The notes under the pieces were generated by a model that searched no databases, was not told the origin of the DNA, and worked only from the letters and a program-made list of their open reading frames with translations. 64,000 nucleotides of DNA, from assembly GCF_934309415.1 (NCBI RefSeq), contig NZ_CAKRDI010000005.1:1-64000 (forward strand). The letters run 5' to 3'. Positions 62,375 to 64,000 of this stretch are shown one piece after another (position 1 is the stretch's first letter; the number at the start of each line of letters is the position of its first letter). Made by a program: the position numbers and the translations under genes. The stretch is from an uncultured Mediterraneibacter sp. GTDB taxonomy: Bacteria > Bacillota > Clostridia > Lachnospirales > Lachnospiraceae.

Positions 62375-63216
62375 TACTGCTGTACCTCCTTTGATGTAGT
62401 AAGTTTATTCTGAGCCATTGCAATCACTCCGACAAGGATGAAGAAAAGGACTGCTTTCGCCTGTCCTACACCTTCCCATCCGGTTCTTCCGTAGAATGTG
62501 TTATAAATATTCAATGCAAGCATCTCAGACATCTTGTCCGGACCACCGTTGGTCAGCGCCAGGTTCTGATCAAATAACTTGAATCCATTTGTCAGTGTCA
62601 GGAACGTACAGATTGTGATCGATGGCATTACCATTGGAATTGTCACATATCTTAAAAGCTGTACTTTGTTCGCCCCGTCAATCTTGGCCGCCTCGATCAG
62701 TTCTCCCGGAATGTTCTGAATTCCGGAAATATAAATGATCATCATATAACCAATCTGCTGCCAGCACATCAAGATCACCAGTCCCCAGAATCCATAGACT
62801 TCTGAATAAGTCAGTGTCTTCTGAAAATAAGCAAGGATACCATTCAGAAGCAGCTGCCATACATATCCAAGTACGATTCCACCAATCAGGTTTGGCATAA
62901 AGAACACAGTACGGAACAGATTGGTTCCTTTAAATCCTTTGGTCAGAAGCATTGCTACTGTAAATGCAAGTATATTGATCACAAGTACTGTAACAATCGT
63001 AAATGCTGCTGTATACCAGAGAGAATGAAAAAATTCACCGTCTCCGAAGATCTTCATATAATTTTTTAATCCAATAAATTTTGCATCCGTTACCGTCGTG
63101 AATTTACAAAATGAAAGATAAATTCCCAGCGCAAATGGTGCCAGAAATCCAATTGTAAATGCAACGAGAGTCGGAAGTACAAAAATCGGGAAATATCTTT
63201 TTATTGCTTTTTCCAT
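62374..63216 (-). CDS. ABC transporter permease (MalF/CUT1 type)
   Basis: A 280-residue six-helix permease. EAA loop LIEAAKIDGANKVQLLRYVTIP. It begins MEKAIKRYFPIFVLPTLVAF. Second gene of the transporter, downstream of the binding protein and an inter-genic fragment of the family-1 repeat. Confidence 0.93.
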   Translation of the reverse strand: MEKAIKRYFPIFVLPTLVAFTIGFLAPFALGIYLSFCKFTTVTDAKFIGLKNYMKIFGDGEFFHSLWYTAAFTIVTVLVINILAFTVAMLLTKGFKGTNLFRTVFFMPNLIGGIVLGYVWQLLLNGILAYFQKTLTYSEVYGFWGLVILMCWQQIGYMMIIYISGIQNIPGELIEAAKIDGANKVQLLRYVTIPMVMPSITICTFLTLTNGFKLFDQNLALTNGGPDKMSEMLALNIYNTFYGRTGWEGVGQAKAVLFFILVGVIAMAQNKLTTSKEVQQ

Positions 63217-63255
63217 CTTTTACTTCTCCTATACATCTGAACTACAGCTTTTTAT

Positions 63256-63335
63256 TACAATTGACAGACTCTCTGTCAACAGTAATACATCCCGCCATTT
63301 AAAACCGCCTGTGGCGATGGCGAGATGCATTTAGA
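63256..63335. repeat. Family-1 repeat, decayed
   Basis: Contains the end of hairpin a (CAACAGTAATACATCC) and hairpin b (CCGCCATTTAAAACCGCC/GGCGATGGCGAGATG). A further trace of hairpin b lies near 63398-63420. Confidence 0.6.
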
Positions 63336-63425
63336 TTAAACTGTATATCCGTTCCTACTTCTCAGACGCTCTGTAGCCAGCAAGTCATTCCTTACTATTT
63401 AAAATTGCCTTTGACGATGCGTTTC

Positions 63426-64000
63426 TTATTCGTTGGCTGCCTGATACTCTGTTGCCCATCCGTCTACGAATGCTGTCTTCACATCATCCCAGGAACCTGT
63501 TCCCTGAGCGTATTTCAGAAGTGCTCCGCCTACGCCATTCTTCCAGTTCTCAGAAGGCATTGTTGTAAAGTTCCAGCTTACTGCTGTTTTTCCTGCTTCC
63601 TGATACTCTACATTTGCTTTTACAAGCGGGTTATCCGGAAGATAATCAGAGAATGTTGTAAATGGTGTTACAAATCCCATTTCCTGAGACAGCATCTCAC
63701 GTCCTTCATCGCTCTCAACAACCCATTTCATGAAATCGAGTGTTGCCTGAATGTCTTCTTCGGATGCTTTCTTATTTACACACCAGTAGTTCTCAGATCC
63801 TGTACAAAGTCCCTGATCTTCTTCTCCGTCTACTCCAATGTAGATTGGAAGCATTCCCATGTCTTCATCTGCTACTTCATTGTCTTTGATATCGTTGTAT
63901 GCCCATGTTCCATTCTGATAGAAGACTGCCTCTCCAAGTGCAAACTCAGAAGTTGCATCCTCTCCGGTCTTTGAGGAGATCATGGATGGTTCACATGTAG
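63426..64000 (-). CDS. ABC sugar-binding protein, C-terminal part (runs off right edge)
   Basis: The frame is open from the right edge to its stop at 63426 (about 191 residues). It shows ATSEFALGEAVFYQNGTWAYN, CTGSENYWCVNKKASEEDIQ, LDFMKWVVESDEG and MLSQEMGFVTPFTTFSD, typical of the C-terminal lobe of CUT1 binding proteins. It is the first visible gene of the transporter whose permeases follow. The signal peptide is outside the window; an internal ATG at 63983 is not the start. Confidence 0.9.
   Translation of the reverse strand, partial: TCEPSMISSKTGEDATSEFALGEAVFYQNGTWAYNDIKDNEVADEDMGMLPIYIGVDGEEDQGLCTGSENYWCVNKKASEEDIQATLDFMKWVVESDEGREMLSQEMGFVTPFTTFSDYLPDNPLVKANVEYQEAGKTAVSWNFTTMPSENWKNGVGGALLKYAQGTGSWDDVKTAFVDGWATEYQAANE

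Overview
The window looks like a chromosomal segment of a gut-type low-GC Clostridia, most likely Lachnospiraceae. The basis is low GC, strong AGGAGG ribosome sites, T-box and FMN leaders, and families typical of that group (DUF5685, C_GCAxxG_C_C, ECF RibU and BioY). Most genes are on the minus strand. No rRNA, tRNA, CRISPR array or complete insertion sequence was seen.

Layout, left to right. (1) 1-1820: 5' part of valS with its T-box leader. (2) 1946-2752: a secreted glucosaminidase. (3) 3282-17642: a bacterial microcompartment (BMC) locus for deoxysugar and 1,2-propanediol metabolism. In transcription order it holds a glycyl-radical propanediol dehydratase and its activase, a class II aldolase, a PduO-C/GlcG-like protein, an acylating aldehyde dehydrogenase, a zinc alcohol dehydrogenase, four BMC-H shell proteins, PduL, a BMC-P vertex protein, a PduS-like RnfC protein, a PduT-like BMC-T protein, a DeoR regulator and an iron alcohol dehydrogenase. 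It fits the GRM5 (fucose/rhamnose) class. (4) 18037-24700: PHP phosphoesterase, MATE transporter, Rpn-like nuclease, then a fucose/arabinose-type isomerase and a rhamnulokinase that feed the compartment. (5) 25011-35225: a Ugp-like ABC transporter operon with a PHP hydrolase, a HAD phosphatase and a MATE protein, with RpiR and AraC regulators. (6) 35297-42264: orphan ParA, an SDR plus a stray PduB-like shell protein, a C_GCAxxG_C_C protein, an enolase paralogue with altered catalytic residues, a YitT protein and a SleB-like hydrolase. (7) 42674-43871: ribU under an FMN riboswitch. (8) 44140-44542: a candidate type I toxin-antitoxin pair. (9) 44824-46891: membrane protein, DnaJ and DUF5685 trio. 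(10) 47357-52482: a broken sugar permease and the rib operon under a second FMN riboswitch. (11) 52872-56092: bioY with a BirA-type operator, and tex. (12) 56166-64000: a YesMN-type two-component system with a binding protein, then a sugar ABC transporter cut by the window edge.

Two families of non-coding, hairpin-rich dispersed repeats run through the intergenic regions. Family 1 (about 143 bp, ends GTTACTGTT/AACAGTAAC) has at least five long and many short copies. Family 2 (about 164 bp, 28-bp terminal inverted repeats) has one intact and several decayed copies. At 2866-3162 a family-1 copy sits inside a family-2 copy between 8-bp direct repeats, which is good evidence of past mobility. Other repeat material lies inside the loops of terminators between convergent genes.

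How the genes work together: isomerase and kinase make the ketose-1-phosphate. The aldolase splits it into DHAP and lactaldehyde, which is reduced to 1,2-propanediol. The radical dehydratase makes propionaldehyde, and the aldehyde dehydrogenase, PduL and alcohol dehydrogenases convert that to propionyl-phosphate and propanol inside the shell. Five cargo proteins carry recognisable encapsulation-peptide-like helices.
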